A stretch of DNA of 64,000 nucleotides. It comes from Heterobilharzia americana (Eukaryota; Platyhelminthes; Trematoda; Strigeidida; Schistosomatidae). The position numbers and the translations under genes are program-made. Where the stretch lies: the NCBI GenBank assembly GCA_944470555.2, contig OX104127.1, forward strand, positions 153,341,776-153,405,775, in the 5' to 3' direction. The notes beneath the pieces are model-generated. The model did not search any database, was not told the origin of the DNA, and saw nothing but the letters and a program-made list of their open reading frames with translations. This document shows positions 22,300-33,200 of the stretch, in pieces; position 1 is the stretch's first letter, and every line of letters begins with the position of its first letter.

Positions 22300-22990
22300 A
22301 GGCAAAAACAGATTGCAGCACCAATCACCATTAGGGAGAAATCTTAAGGAAGTTGTCACTTTCACCTACCTAGGGCAGCATCGCTTCAACTACAGCCGGA
22401 ACAGACAGAGATGTAAGAACCAGGATCGGAAAAGCGAGATAGACCTTCAGTAACCTGAAATCGGTGTGGAGATCTACTGCACTCAGCACAAAGAACAAGA
22501 TCCGTATTTTAACACCAGTGTCAAGTCAGTGCTGGTATACGGTTCAGAAACCAGTAGCATTAGAAAAGCATTTCTAACAAACTACAGATATACATCAACA
22601 GCTGCCTACGCCGGACCCTGAAAATCAGATGGTCAGAAGCAGTAAGCAACGAGGAACCCTAGCCTGCAACGAACCAACCAAGAACATATCGTCCAACAGA
22701 TATACAGAAAAAAGTGGAGGTGGACTGAGCATACACTGAGAAAACCATTCAGAAACATCTCGCGCAAGGCTGTCGAGTGTAACCTAAAGTAGAAACAGTG
22801 AGTTGGGTGTCCGAAGTGAGGGTCACATGAAGGAGTTAATATAGGGAAGAAATGAAAGCTTGTGGGAAGTTGTGGGGCCAGGTTGAAGAGACTGCAGAGA
22901 ATAGATTGGAGTAGAGACGTGCTACTGAAGCCCTATGTTCCACTAGCAATCCAAGGGAAAAATAATAATAAATAATAAAAAGTAGATTAC
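22300..22990 (+). pseudogene. RTE-clade LINE 3' end (RT C-terminal region), frameshifted
   Basis: Plus-strand remnant of a non-LTR retrotransposon of the RTE type known in schistosomes (SR2-like). Readable pieces across several frames: APITI then FTYLGSI-like coding; VRTRIGKAR, FSNLKSVWRSTALSTKNKIRI; VYGSETSS (22536-22559); INSCLRRTLKIRW; and the terminal MKACGKLWGQVEETAENRLE followed by RRATEALCSTSNPRE. It ends in an AATAATAAATAATAAAA tail near 22965-22985, as RTE elements do. The RT palm is truncated away. Same family as the copies at 29577-29845 and 62988-64000. Confidence 0.8.
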
Positions 22991-24929
22991 AGAATACCGG
23001 AATAACCTTACTCACTAAGAAATATGAACTACACCAAATTTTAGAAGTGACTAAATCTGAACCTTCGCAGCCAAGTTATCGGCTTCTAAAGAACTGCGCC
23101 CTCTTCCTCGGTTAACTGGATGGATATTTTACGTTCGAGAAATTCACGTGTATGTAAAATTTTTATCTTCCAGATATATATATTTGAAGTGTTCTAGCCA
23201 TAGCCATTATAATGCCTAAAAATGTAGCGTTGTTTTGTTTTTTGCATGGTGATGAAATTTACAGCTGTCGTCCAAATAACTGATGCTTACTCATGAAAAT
23301 CACAACATAAGACATAATGCATGAAGGGAGTTTACTTCTAGTATTCAGTTTCATGCCTAAAGTCCAGCAATTTTCTGTAGTTGTAGGTTATTCTGACTGT
23401 ATGCTTTCTATAAATTTAACTACCACTCCTAAAATCAAAACATTAAAACAAAGCATTCACTCTACTGCATCAGTCAGACAACTATTGACTACTGACATTT
23501 CTCCCATATTTTTAGTTCCTAGCCTAGATTGTCTGATTTGACATTCAGCGTCGGTCATACAACAACCAGAGTTTCGATAATATTTAATGGCAAACATCTG
23601 TAGTCAGAAACATTCTGAATTAGTATGATTTACTTTGTTGACGTAAAAGATAATCATATGCAAACTTATGTGAAAACAGTCTTCAGATTATTCTTATGAA
23701 TGATGCAGTATTCCTAAGGTTTATTTTATTAAACCGTGTATGCATGTTTATTTGGTATGCCTTTCATTTCATATGGCAAATGTGTCAGTTAGTTCAATAG
23801 AAACTCATGTTTTACAGTAGTATCACTCTTACATAAAAGTACAGTTATGGAATGCCAGTAGAAGGCCTATTCACAGAAATGCCAAAATGCTTCTGATTTG
23901 ACAGGCGCATTGTATAAATAAATAAATAAATATTTTCAGTACATTTATGCAGAGATTGCACATAGGAAGAGGAAAGTTGCGGGTATGAGAACTTTGGGTT
24001 CTAACTCAGTCGTTTTTCACTTACTTGTCATTTAGGAATAAACAATTTAACATTATCTAGTCGTGACGGCTGGCCGAATTCCATGTAACATTTTGCAGTG
24101 TGGTCACCTTGCGGTGTATCTTGATAGATAATAGTTAGTTTGAGGCATTCGGTAAAAGAACTGAAGTTTCAAATCAGATAAACATGGGAATGCCACAGTA
24201 ACAACAAAATTACTCTAAGATAACTGGTAGACGGTATTATGGGAATTAATTTGTGGAGGGTTCAAATACACTTAACACCAGTATTATTGACAATGCGATA
24301 AATGAATAAATGAACAACACAACCACTGCAGGAAAGAAAGTTTACTTTTTCGATTAGCTGTTATTGTATTATTTCTTAAATTTTATTTGATAACCTAAAA
24401 CTGTGTCACTGCACGCCTCTAAATGAGTCAAGTTATTGAATCAGTTTGGCACTCAACCTTTTCAAAGTATCTCTTTCTGAGCTAAGTAAATTTTAGAACA
24501 GCTAGGAATTAATTTTCTCTAAGCCCTGGTCAATTAAAACTCCCTATATCGCTGATCAAATGGGGGTATGAAAGACTGTAAGTAATTGATTGAACAAAAT
24601 ACAATAATAACTGTCGGGTCAACTTAATACCTAAGGGTGGATTGCAAATGAGAAAAAGCTGCTAAAATTCAAATGTTTCATTGTCATACATACTCTGAAC
24701 CAATTTTTAGTGAATAATGGGAACAAATTATTCAAAATTGTTGTACATTTTTCCCTCAGACTACATGCAAGTTGTTTCACCTCAAACTTAAAAGATTCAC
24801 TTGAATGCACTTGTCCAATAGTAAATTTTGATAAACTTTTCTTCCTTTGAATGTGAAAACCTATTTAAGCCAACATTTAATCAGGCTAATGACTATATTT
24901 ATTTGTATTTCTTAAAAAATTCTTACGGA
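22991..24929. other. Non-coding stretch
   Basis: Contains a short (AAAT)4 run at about 23920-23937. No coding or element recognised. Confidence 0.4.
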
Positions 24930-25640
24930 CACACAAAAACGAAAAAATAACAGTCACAAGAGTGCGACCAATAACGACAACAAGAGAAAAAAGGAGTTCA
25001 TAGCCTCCATTGTATTACCCTATAAGGAGGGTACCTCAGAAACTTTACATAGAATCCTCAACAGGGTTGCATTTAAACCTACAAACTCACTTAGAGATAA
25101 AATTTATCGGCTTAAGGATTCGATAGAACCAATTAGGCAAAATAGTATAATCTATCAAATTCCATGTAATGACTGGGAGACCAAGTACATAGGTCAAACT
25201 AGTCGGTCAGGGTCAGTTAGAATAGCTGAACATAGGAATTTTTCGAAATATAGAATAACAGACCCAAATACGATCAATAATCTAGTAAAAAACTCAGCTA
25301 TTGCTTTGTATGCATTAACACACAACCACACAATAGGGTAGGATAAAGCCACCGTACTTAAGTCCAATATAATTAGATGGAGAGAGAGATTGATTACTGA
25401 ATCTTTGTTCATCGAATCAACAGAAATAAGGCAACACCTGTACCAGAGATATGGAAATTTTTGCTACCAATAAAAACAACTCATAAAATGACATAACTAT
25501 AAAAATCAAATGTCGAAAGTAGTGTGATTACATTGATATGATTATGAGCAATAATTTATGCTCAAAAAGCCATCAAGTAAGTAGTACTAGATCACTGTGT
25601 GTTATAAATCAAATAAACAAATTTAATATGAAAAGAATAA
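24930..25640 (+). pseudogene. PLE-E: GIY-YIG endonuclease and 3' tail of a PLE, 5'-truncated
   Basis: Plus strand, same subfamily as PLE-B1/B2 but clearly diverged. In order: linker SIVLPYKEGTSETLHRILN, VAFKPTNSLRDK, IIYQIPCNDWETKYIGQTS (YIG at about 25186-25194), AEHRNFS, then NNLVKNSAIALYALTHNHTIG followed by a stop near 25340. Coding homology ends at about 25470. The tail at 25515-25640 has the GATATGATTATG, CAATAATTTAT and CACTGTGTGTTATAAATC blocks shared with 4310-4415. Unlike B1/B2 the linker is in frame with VAFKPTN except for a small gap, so this copy shows what the intact B-type linker looked like. No RT is attached. Confidence 0.85.
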
Positions 25641-25949
25641 GTACTCCATGTTGGTCTTCCTCAAATCACCCTACATCAAGTATAGTTTTCCTCAAACGTA
25701 ACTGTTTCAGAAGTACTGATAATGACGTGAATGAACTTTTCAAACTTCAAGAATTCCAAATACTGTTCACTCAACAACTTAAGAGAATGCAAGGAATTCG
25801 TCAAGATTTTTATCGAAACTCAATAAACAATAGGTTTATTTATGTAATCGGATGTCAGGTGGATGCTAACTGAAGGCCTTGGGTGACAGTCGCGCTATGT
25901 CGTGAATTGACAGAAGTTGGACGTTGTGAACCACTGGAAACCGACCCAG

Positions 25950-26004
25950 TGGCTGAATGGTTAACGCTTTCCCCGTGAAACCTGAAGGTCCTGAGTTCCA
26001 TCCC
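25950..26004 (+). promoter_or_regulatory. Internal Pol III-like A and B boxes
   Basis: A-box-like TGGCTGAATGG at 25950-25960 and B-box-like GAGTTCCATCCC (consensus GGTTCRANNCC) at 25993-26004. The B box has lost its first G pair and the A/G after TTC, so promoter strength is uncertain. At 21584-21594 the equivalent B box is perfect. Confidence 0.5.
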
Positions 26005-26016
26005 TAGCCGGGTCGT

Positions 26017-26072
26017 GGGTGCTTACTGCTGAGGAGTCCCATACTAGGACGAAACAGCTGTTCAGTGCTCCC
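26017..26072 (+). ncRNA. Hammerhead ribozyme with complete core
   Basis: CTGAGGA (26029-26035); stem II GTCC/GGAC (26036-26039 with 26047-26050) around loop CATACTA; GAAA (26051-26054); palindromic stem III ACAG/CTGT; U at position 17 (26062), an allowed NUH site. Stem I pairs CAGT with ACTG next to the core, then an imperfect outer helix (GGGTGC with GCTCCC). All invariant core bases are present. The very short stem III suggests it would work best as a dimer, as reported for schistosome hammerheads. Confidence 0.7.
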
Positions 26073-26113
26073 ATATTTCCAATGGTTCCCTAACTGATGT
26101 CAGTCCATGATGA

Positions 26114-28229
26114 TACTAATTCTTATTTATATGGTGTTTAGAACTTGTATAGAAGACTCTGTCGTGATTAATTAGTTAATGACTAATAAATACTTGAAGG
26201 TTCACACCGATAATTGACTATGATGGTGTAATTTCTGTTTTTTAGAAGGTCATAAGATTATTTGGAACAGCTGTCCACCCTCCTTAAGTTTGGCAAAAGC
26301 ACACGAAGACTTGATTTATCTGGGACGTGTTATATATTCATGCAATACGTCTTGAAAAATCTGGTCATAAACTGGCTTGTTATACATATTTATATTTATT
26401 ATGGCAAAATATAAGTGGATTTTAAGATTAATCCAAACAATACAGAGTCGGACTGTTAGTTTATATGTAAAGATAACGATAGTATATTAATCACCCATGT
26501 ATTAAAGCCAAGCTATAACTGTTTTCAAGAAAAAAGGTATTACTGACGGATTTATAACTGACTTTTAATTAAAAGTTGGAAATACATCTAAGGTGAAAAT
26601 GTCTGGAATGTCTCAACTGAACTTTCCTGAATAATATTGTGTGTCAGCTGAAATGCAATAGATTTTGATACTAATACAACGTTGTTACTTTTTATTACGT
26701 CTTAAACTCGCACTCGGGCTTCTTATTACTGTCCTTCACACCAAACTTCTTGTGACCGATCGTGCATGCTGTAGTGAATGCCTGACAAGAACTTAGTCTC
26801 CGCCAGTTTCCTAAATATCTTCCAAAAAGAGGATCTCAATAAAAGCCTAGCTTGGGAATGACTACATCCAGCTTCCTAGACATACATTTGATAAATGAGG
26901 ACGGTTTCATTTCATCTTTTGAGAGATATGCATCAACTGAACTACAAATACAGTTTTTCTGATCAAATGGTATAAACTAACCTCAGTAGTAAACTTAATG
27001 AATTTCATTGATTTCTCGATAATTGATTCTGTATATTTTATTAGTAAATTAGTAAAAACTAAACCATGAATGATCATTGTACATGTTAAACGAATAACTG
27101 GACTTCAGTGCAAAGTTAACATTAATTGTAGCTGACATATTGCATCTGTCATAAATTGTGAAAAAAGGTGAAGTGTGTATAGTCATTCGTTTGTGTATAA
27201 GTGTCCGAAATCACATTACTGGAATACGCGATATTACTCTTCACGTCGAAAAAGTAAAATGGTGTTTTGTAAAGTGATTGAAAGCATGACCGTAGAGAAA
27301 TAAATATAGCGAACAAGGAAAGGTTTCTCAATGTATTGGTTGGTGTGCTGTTTACGTTCAGTTATATGTAGAGTTCGCCTACATGATTATCATTCCGCTC
27401 TATTAAGGGGAATTTTTCCAGATACACCGTTGATGAACTCGGGCCCTAATGAGTGAAATCAGCCTCCGGTATTTAAATTATTCTGATCAGACTCAGTGGT
27501 TTCTGGCTTCGCAAACTGTTTAATAGTATGTGGTTGCTACTACTTTTCTTCGAAAATATCAAGTACATGAATATTTTATTGTAAATTATGTTTTGATGCC
27601 CAGTATGCAATAGGAACTTTGAAAAGTTGCATGATGAAATATAGCCGCATGGAAGAATCAGGTCAAAATATTTCAACAAAAACAAAATCATTTTACACAG
27701 GTTAGTATATTTCATTCTAGAGCAACCTACTCCAACACTATATTATTCAGTTATGAATTAATGCAAGCAAAAATAGGTGCCTTTTTAATAAGAGGGACAA
27801 CAGTTTTTGAATGGCAAGGTCTCTTGGTTTCCTATATGTCTCTCAACAAGGGACAATTGTTGGCTACTCACAAAACTTTATTCAAATGTCTCTATGAATA
27901 TATCGTGTAGCAATACCATAAAAATGATTTATTTGTATTGCATACTTACTGATATAATTATCAGCTCCCTTTATAAATTTTTACACAGCATGTTGGAAAG
28001 ATTTAGAGCATATGGAATGAAATCGATTCATCCCATGGTGTTTTTTATTTATTATTCACACTAATTACCAGCGGCGTCTCAGATTTTATTTATTTAGTCT
28101 CCCGCTTCTCCGGTTATTGCGGTACATTTTGTTGAGTCCATGCTTTAGGATAGTTTGAAACAGAAAGTAAATACCATTAACCCCTAGATAACTTGATCTC
28201 GACCTGTATATAAAAATTAACGTGAGTAT
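26114..28229. other. Non-coding stretch
   Basis: No element or exon recognised. Short open frames (27473-27715 minus, 27807-28064 plus) have no resemblance to known families. Confidence 0.4.
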
Positions 28230-28640
28230 TCACCTTGGAGCTCTGCAGCAGGGTCTAGGATGCATGTATCATCCTATTTAGATTTCCTCCTCTGAATGTA
28301 CCTACACTTCAGCGAGTGATGTTGTTTAGACTGTGACTTGAACCCATTACTCACTGCGCCAGGCAGTGAAGTGTTATCCACTAGGCCAATGGGGTACCAG
28401 AGAAACCTATTGTGCAGCGCCCATCAGTTGTTGTTTGATACCTGTAATATCCCGTTACTATACAGGGCTGAATCGCTTTACATTAAAAGGTAGATGGGCT
28501 TTTATGAGGATGCCTTGATACTGCTGAACATTCATTAATTGTTCATCTTGGTGATTTACATCGAAATCTCGGACCCGCAACATAGATTGAGCAATTTCAC
28601 CATGTTTAGCAACATGAAATTACAAATATTAATAATCGCT
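28230..28640 (-). mobile_element. SM-alpha-like units, probably tandem (minus)
   Basis: Minus strand, from right to left: a tail signature GGCATCCTCATAAAAGCC (about 28520-28500) belonging to one unit; then a tRNA-like head, CATTGGCCTAGTGGATAACAC (A box, about 28391-28371), with B box GGGTTCAAGTC (about 28345-28335); then a decayed hammerhead, GGAGGAAATCTAAATAGGATG followed by GCATCCTAGACCCTGCTGC (about 28299-28245). That last part corresponds to CTGACGAGTCCCAAATAGG and GCATCCTGGATTCCACTGC at 39132-39178. Tail of one unit followed by head of the next is a head-to-tail array. Confidence 0.55.
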
Positions 28641-29576
28641 TTATTTTAGGCATGTGTGATATATTGTGGAGTTCTCAGCATTCAATATTTCTATAAACTC
28701 ATTCCCTGTACAATATTTCCAAACGAGACAATTATTCCACAATAGCTTGCGCTCTAGAACAAACTTTTGAAAGTATTTTGTTCAACTGTACAAAAGTCTG
28801 CAATTCAGTATAGGTATCCTAGGAATAGCAATGAACTGCATTTTTATGAATTTATAAATCCACTGCTTACTTATGCAACGTTTTTTCTTAGTTTTCTTGT
28901 TAGCTTGAAAAACTGCAGTTTGAAAACATTTTAAAAATATGCGAGAGAACACGACACGTTTCATAGACACAACGAAACGATTAAAAAAAAATTAAAAAGG
29001 AAGAAGTTAGCAAATTTACCCAGTGAAAAATTATTTTTCCTGGCCTAATGTTTAAACAGGCAGTCAATATTGACGTTAGGAGTTATCTAAAGTTACTATC
29101 ACTACGAACTAGGATCATGAGACAGAAATCATTTTCACCACCAGTAACTCAACAGACTACTGGCTACAATACAGTTGGATACATTTGATGATATTTGAGG
29201 CATAGAAAATAGAAAATTCCTCCAAAGTTTATGATTTCCATGAATTTTTACCACTAGTTATGGAAGTGAGTTCAAATCCCCAATATTGGTCAATTTTAGA
29301 CTTTCTGTCCATACTTGCTTCAGTGGAGTTTAGATACAGTTTTAGTAATTTCAGGCTCTGCAACAAATAATTTATTTGTTTTTACACGAATTTGAAAGCA
29401 ACTAAGAATATAAATCCTAAAATAGATTTCTTCAGGTTTAGGAGGACGTTTTCGGTTTTAGAGGCAGAAAAATCCTTCACGTTAAGCGTCTTCACCTCTC
29501 AGATTTAAGTGTGATGAGTAAAACGTAAAAGAAATACCAGCAACACGGTTTTCAGAAGTTGTGCAGTCACATTTCA
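28641..29576. other. Non-coding stretch
   Basis: Nothing recognised. Confidence 0.4.
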
Positions 29577-29845
29577 TATTATTATTACTACCATTATTTA
29601 ACTCGGGTTGCTAGCGGAACACAGGGCTTCAGTAGCACGTCTCTACTCCAATCTATTCTCTGCAGTCTTTTCAACCTGGCCCCACAACTGCCTGCAATCT
29701 TTCATTTCTTCTCTATATTAACTCCTCCATGTGACCCTCACTTTGAACACCCAACTCATTGTTTCTTCATTGGGTTTCACTCGACAGCGTTGCGCGAGAT
29801 GTTTCTGAATGGTTTTCTCAATGTATGCTCAATCCATCTCCACTT
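29577..29845 (-). pseudogene. RTE-clade LINE 3' terminal fragment (minus)
   Basis: Minus-strand copy of the last about 250 bases of the same RTE family as 22700-22980. Matching blocks include GAAACATCTCGCGCAACGCTG, GAGTTGGGTGT, GTGAGGGTCACATGGAGGAG, AGAATAGATTGGAGTAGAGAC and TGTTCCGCTAGCAACC. It ends, on the minus strand, in a TAATGGTAGTAATAATA tail (29600-29577). Only the extreme RT C-terminus is represented. A 100-codon open frame on the opposite strand is a shadow. Confidence 0.8.
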
Positions 29846-30079
29846 TCTTTTGCATAAGTAATCGACCAATTACTTAATGTTTGGTTTATTTTTATTCTCG
29901 TAATTTGCTGTTCCCTTTTATAGTGAATGAGAATGGTCGATCACTGTTGATACTTAGGTTCGTTTACCTATTCCGCACTAATGTCAATGGAAATAGACAA
30001 GGTCCACTCCATATAGTAATCAGCTGTACATTACAGGTATAAATAAATAACGACTGTTCTTCGTTATACAAGATATATT

Positions 30080-30225
30080 TCTTGTTCCTCAATAGCTCAG
30101 CGGATACAGATCTGACATTTAGGTAGAAGAATGATGGGTGTGAACCATGATGATGACGTCACAACGTACTTGAATGCAGAGACATTCAGCTGATGGATAT
30201 CAAACTGGACAAAGCATACTTTTTT
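30080..30225 (+). mobile_element. SM-alpha-like hammerhead element, decayed (plus)
   Basis: A-box-like TAGCTCAGCGGATA (about 30093-30106), B-box-like GGGTGTGAACC (about 30136-30146) and, 44 bases on, a hammerhead remnant: GCTGATGGATATCAAACTGG, ACAAAGC (30189-30216). The core has CTGATGG for CTGATGA and CAAAG for CGAAAC, so it should be inactive. The sequence then runs into a T-rich segment, and the 3' part is not clear. Confidence 0.5.
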
Positions 30226-33200
30226 TCATTATCTCACTATCAACCGTTTTGCAAAAAGCTTCATAGCTGTTGGTTAATTTTCTGAAATTGCAGTAATCAT
30301 AAACTGTGTATAAGAAGCCGATGTGTTGGAATCACCGGCACATCCTAATCTACACTTTAATACGCTGTTTTCCTCCTTTGAAGTTTATTCATATTTATTC
30401 ATGGAGTTTTAAGTTCATCAATCTTTCCTTTCATAACTCTAATTCCCTATGTGTTCTCAATACAAAGTGAATTTCTACTGCATCATCCGTTAATACTGGA
30501 ACATTATCTAACTCGAAGTGTATTACCCCACGTAGGACCAATGAAATGTCTTGCACAATATTTCGCACCCTTATTTTGTTTTTTTGGAATTTTTTCGCCT
30601 TTGTCTCCAATCAAACACTGTAACACTGAGAAACGACAGATAGCAATTTTAAAAAATTTTGTTTCTTAATTTTAAAAAAAAATTCAAAGTGATGCATTAA
30701 AGGTAACCATAATGACTAAATTTATGTAATCTTGAAAGTTATTTGAATATGTTGAATTAACTTAAAACGGTGAACAGTTGCACTCTTATTCTGAAATTCA
30801 CATGATGCAGTAAAAACATGAGCTTGAGAAATCTTTTTCTAGTTCGCTTATATCCCACATTTTTTTCTTAATAATTATCAGTGAATAAGTTGAAATGCGA
30901 ATTAGGAGATAAGAGGTTTTAGTTTATAAAAGAAAGGGATATGTCCTCATTCTTAGTGCTCAACAGAGTTTTTCAAGGGAAAAATAGATAGCGAGAATTT
31001 GACCATAACATGATTTTCAGTTTCTGTTAAATTGCATAGAAACGACTCCATGAAAGCGGGAAAGTTCATTATACAGCAAATGATTACTGAAAAAGCAATG
31101 ATCTAGACGTATTTTATACGCGGTTTTTTAATACCATCCATCAACATCTTTCCTCCCACAATGATTTATGATAAATAGGGTGTTCACTCCCCTTATCAGT
31201 AGTTCGGGGCCTGGAATATTAGATAAACTATATGTTTATACTTTTGAAAATCTACAAATATCTTATCAAAAGTGACTAATCTATAACTTTTCCTTAGTCA
31301 CTCTCTTTGAGGATATTAAACTCAGACATGCATTTTTTTATTGAATAGTTCTTAACTGTCAAATGACTCCTGATGGCAAAATACCAGGTTAGATTATATG
31401 GACTGACCAATAGAATTGGCACATGATAATGGAGTGTGCGAATTCAAACTGTGATCTTGAAGGCAGCAAAACATTCTACCAGTGACTATCCAAAAAGCTA
31501 AATATTATCTAAACGTTACACATAATCATAGGACTGGAGAAATTCAATTTCTCCTTACCTGATTTTCAAGGAAAACGAGCAGTTGCCTAGTGGTCACGTC
31601 TGCACACACGTTTCATAAGACAAATAAATATTAGGGTACAGTAATATGGATTCGTTTTATCATTACCCTATTCCTCTTTGGCTGCTTTTAAACTAGAATA
31701 TTAACAATAAGAAACTACGGTAAAATATCAACAGCCTCACTATACCCAAACACTCTAAATCAAATTTGTTTATTCATAAAGAATGTACTGTCAACCTTCA
31801 ACAGTTCTGGTAGCCTAAATTCTTAACCTTACACGTGCTCGAATACATCACTTTCCTGTCACTGTATATGCGGTTCTTACTAAGTGTCGACCTAAATCCA
31901 CTGAACTTTACTCACTATACTTTTCTAAAATTATTTTTCGATCATTACTAACTCATCCAATTATTCAGTTACGCCATTTCATGTTCTAAATTTCACAGTA
32001 TTCGTTTTCCTCCCCTCATCTACCTCTTCGAAGAATTTTCGTTCTGACAAAATATTTATATAATACATCATTGCATTTCATTATAACTATGTTTCGTCCG
32101 AATAGTTTTCTTGTTTTACTATTTCTTTTTTCCATTATGACTGACTTCACTGAACTGCGACAAGTTATTACTGTATTGTAACTCGTTATCGTAAAAAATC
32201 TGTCATAAGCAGCTGATGAGAACTCGCGAAATAAATGCAATGAACCCACATTATTTTGCCCCAGTATTCCTTCTTGCTTCATAGTTTCGAGTATTCTGCC
32301 TTTAGATCACAAAAATTGTTAAACGAATGTTTATTCCGCGATTTCACCACCTATAATATCGAATTTAAAAGACATAATTAGTAATGTCTCCATGTCATGT
32401 TCAAAAACATTGAGCAGTGCTTTTAGATTCTTTATTAGTAACATGAGTATAGTTTATCCTTCAGTTGACACCTGTGCAGCACATGTCACAGCAAGACCAT
32501 CTGTAGCGTAACCTTCGTAACTCTTATATCTTGCGAGAAACAAAAACTCTTTTTGCACCTAACGCCATCAGTTTATTTCTTGGCCAGCTCATTTTTAAAC
32601 AGGCCAGTTATCGGCAATATAAACCTGGCAGGATCTGTTAGGCTAGGTGACGTCTGAGAAAAGAAACTTGAATGTGTTTATGAACAGATGATTATAACCA
32701 TAATTTCTGTCTAAATGAAGGCATGCATAAAGATCAAACTTCATTTTTATGTGTACGTAAGTAAGAGTCATATTCCCAAGTTATTTTGATTATTCAATAT
32801 TTATCATGCTCTTTTCATCAAGCCATCTTGTCCATATTCAGTATGTCATCGCTGCAAAATATAACTGCTTTCATGACTCCGGCATGCTGATGAACACGTT
32901 TCACACTATCTTAGGAATGATGAAGAGTGCATCATCTTGAGTAGATCTTTTGACTATATAAACTTTTGCCATTTCTACTGCAGATGAAACTGTAAATCAT
33001 TATTTTTTAAAAAGCTTTCTTCCCTTCTGGACTTCAAATATCATTTCCATCGTTTATTTGCATAAGCATGAAAGTTGCAGTTTATGAGTAAAATTTGTAC
33101 ATATTACTGAATTCATAAAGGAAGAGTTTTCCAATTATCAATACAATTTCCTTGTTTTAATGATTAAACCTCAACTGCACAAAACAACTAATTTCTCAAG

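Larger units (their letters stand above)
25886..26113 (+). mobile_element. tRNA-like hammerhead SINE, best-preserved copy
   Basis: Starts with CGCGCTATGTCGTGAATTGACAG and has an A-box-like TGGCTGAATGG (25950-25960) and a B-box-like GAGTTCCATCCC (25993-26004), spaced as in an internal Pol III promoter. It then has a complete hammerhead core (26017-26072) and the family 3' end AACTGATGTCAGTCCATGATGA. No protein is encoded. A tRNA head plus a downstream hammerhead is the organisation described for schistosome SM-alpha elements, though this subfamily has different flanking sequence from the SM-alpha-type copies at 38.8-39.2 kb. Confidence 0.75.

Noticed and set aside
29559..29861. 100-codon plus-strand frame and similar one at 62845-63225
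   Set aside because: Both are the antisense of RTE LINE 3' ends on the minus strand.
32213..32230. CTGATGA followed by GCGAAA, hammerhead-like
   Set aside because: The eight bases between them cannot form a stem II, and no stem I or III partner is evident.
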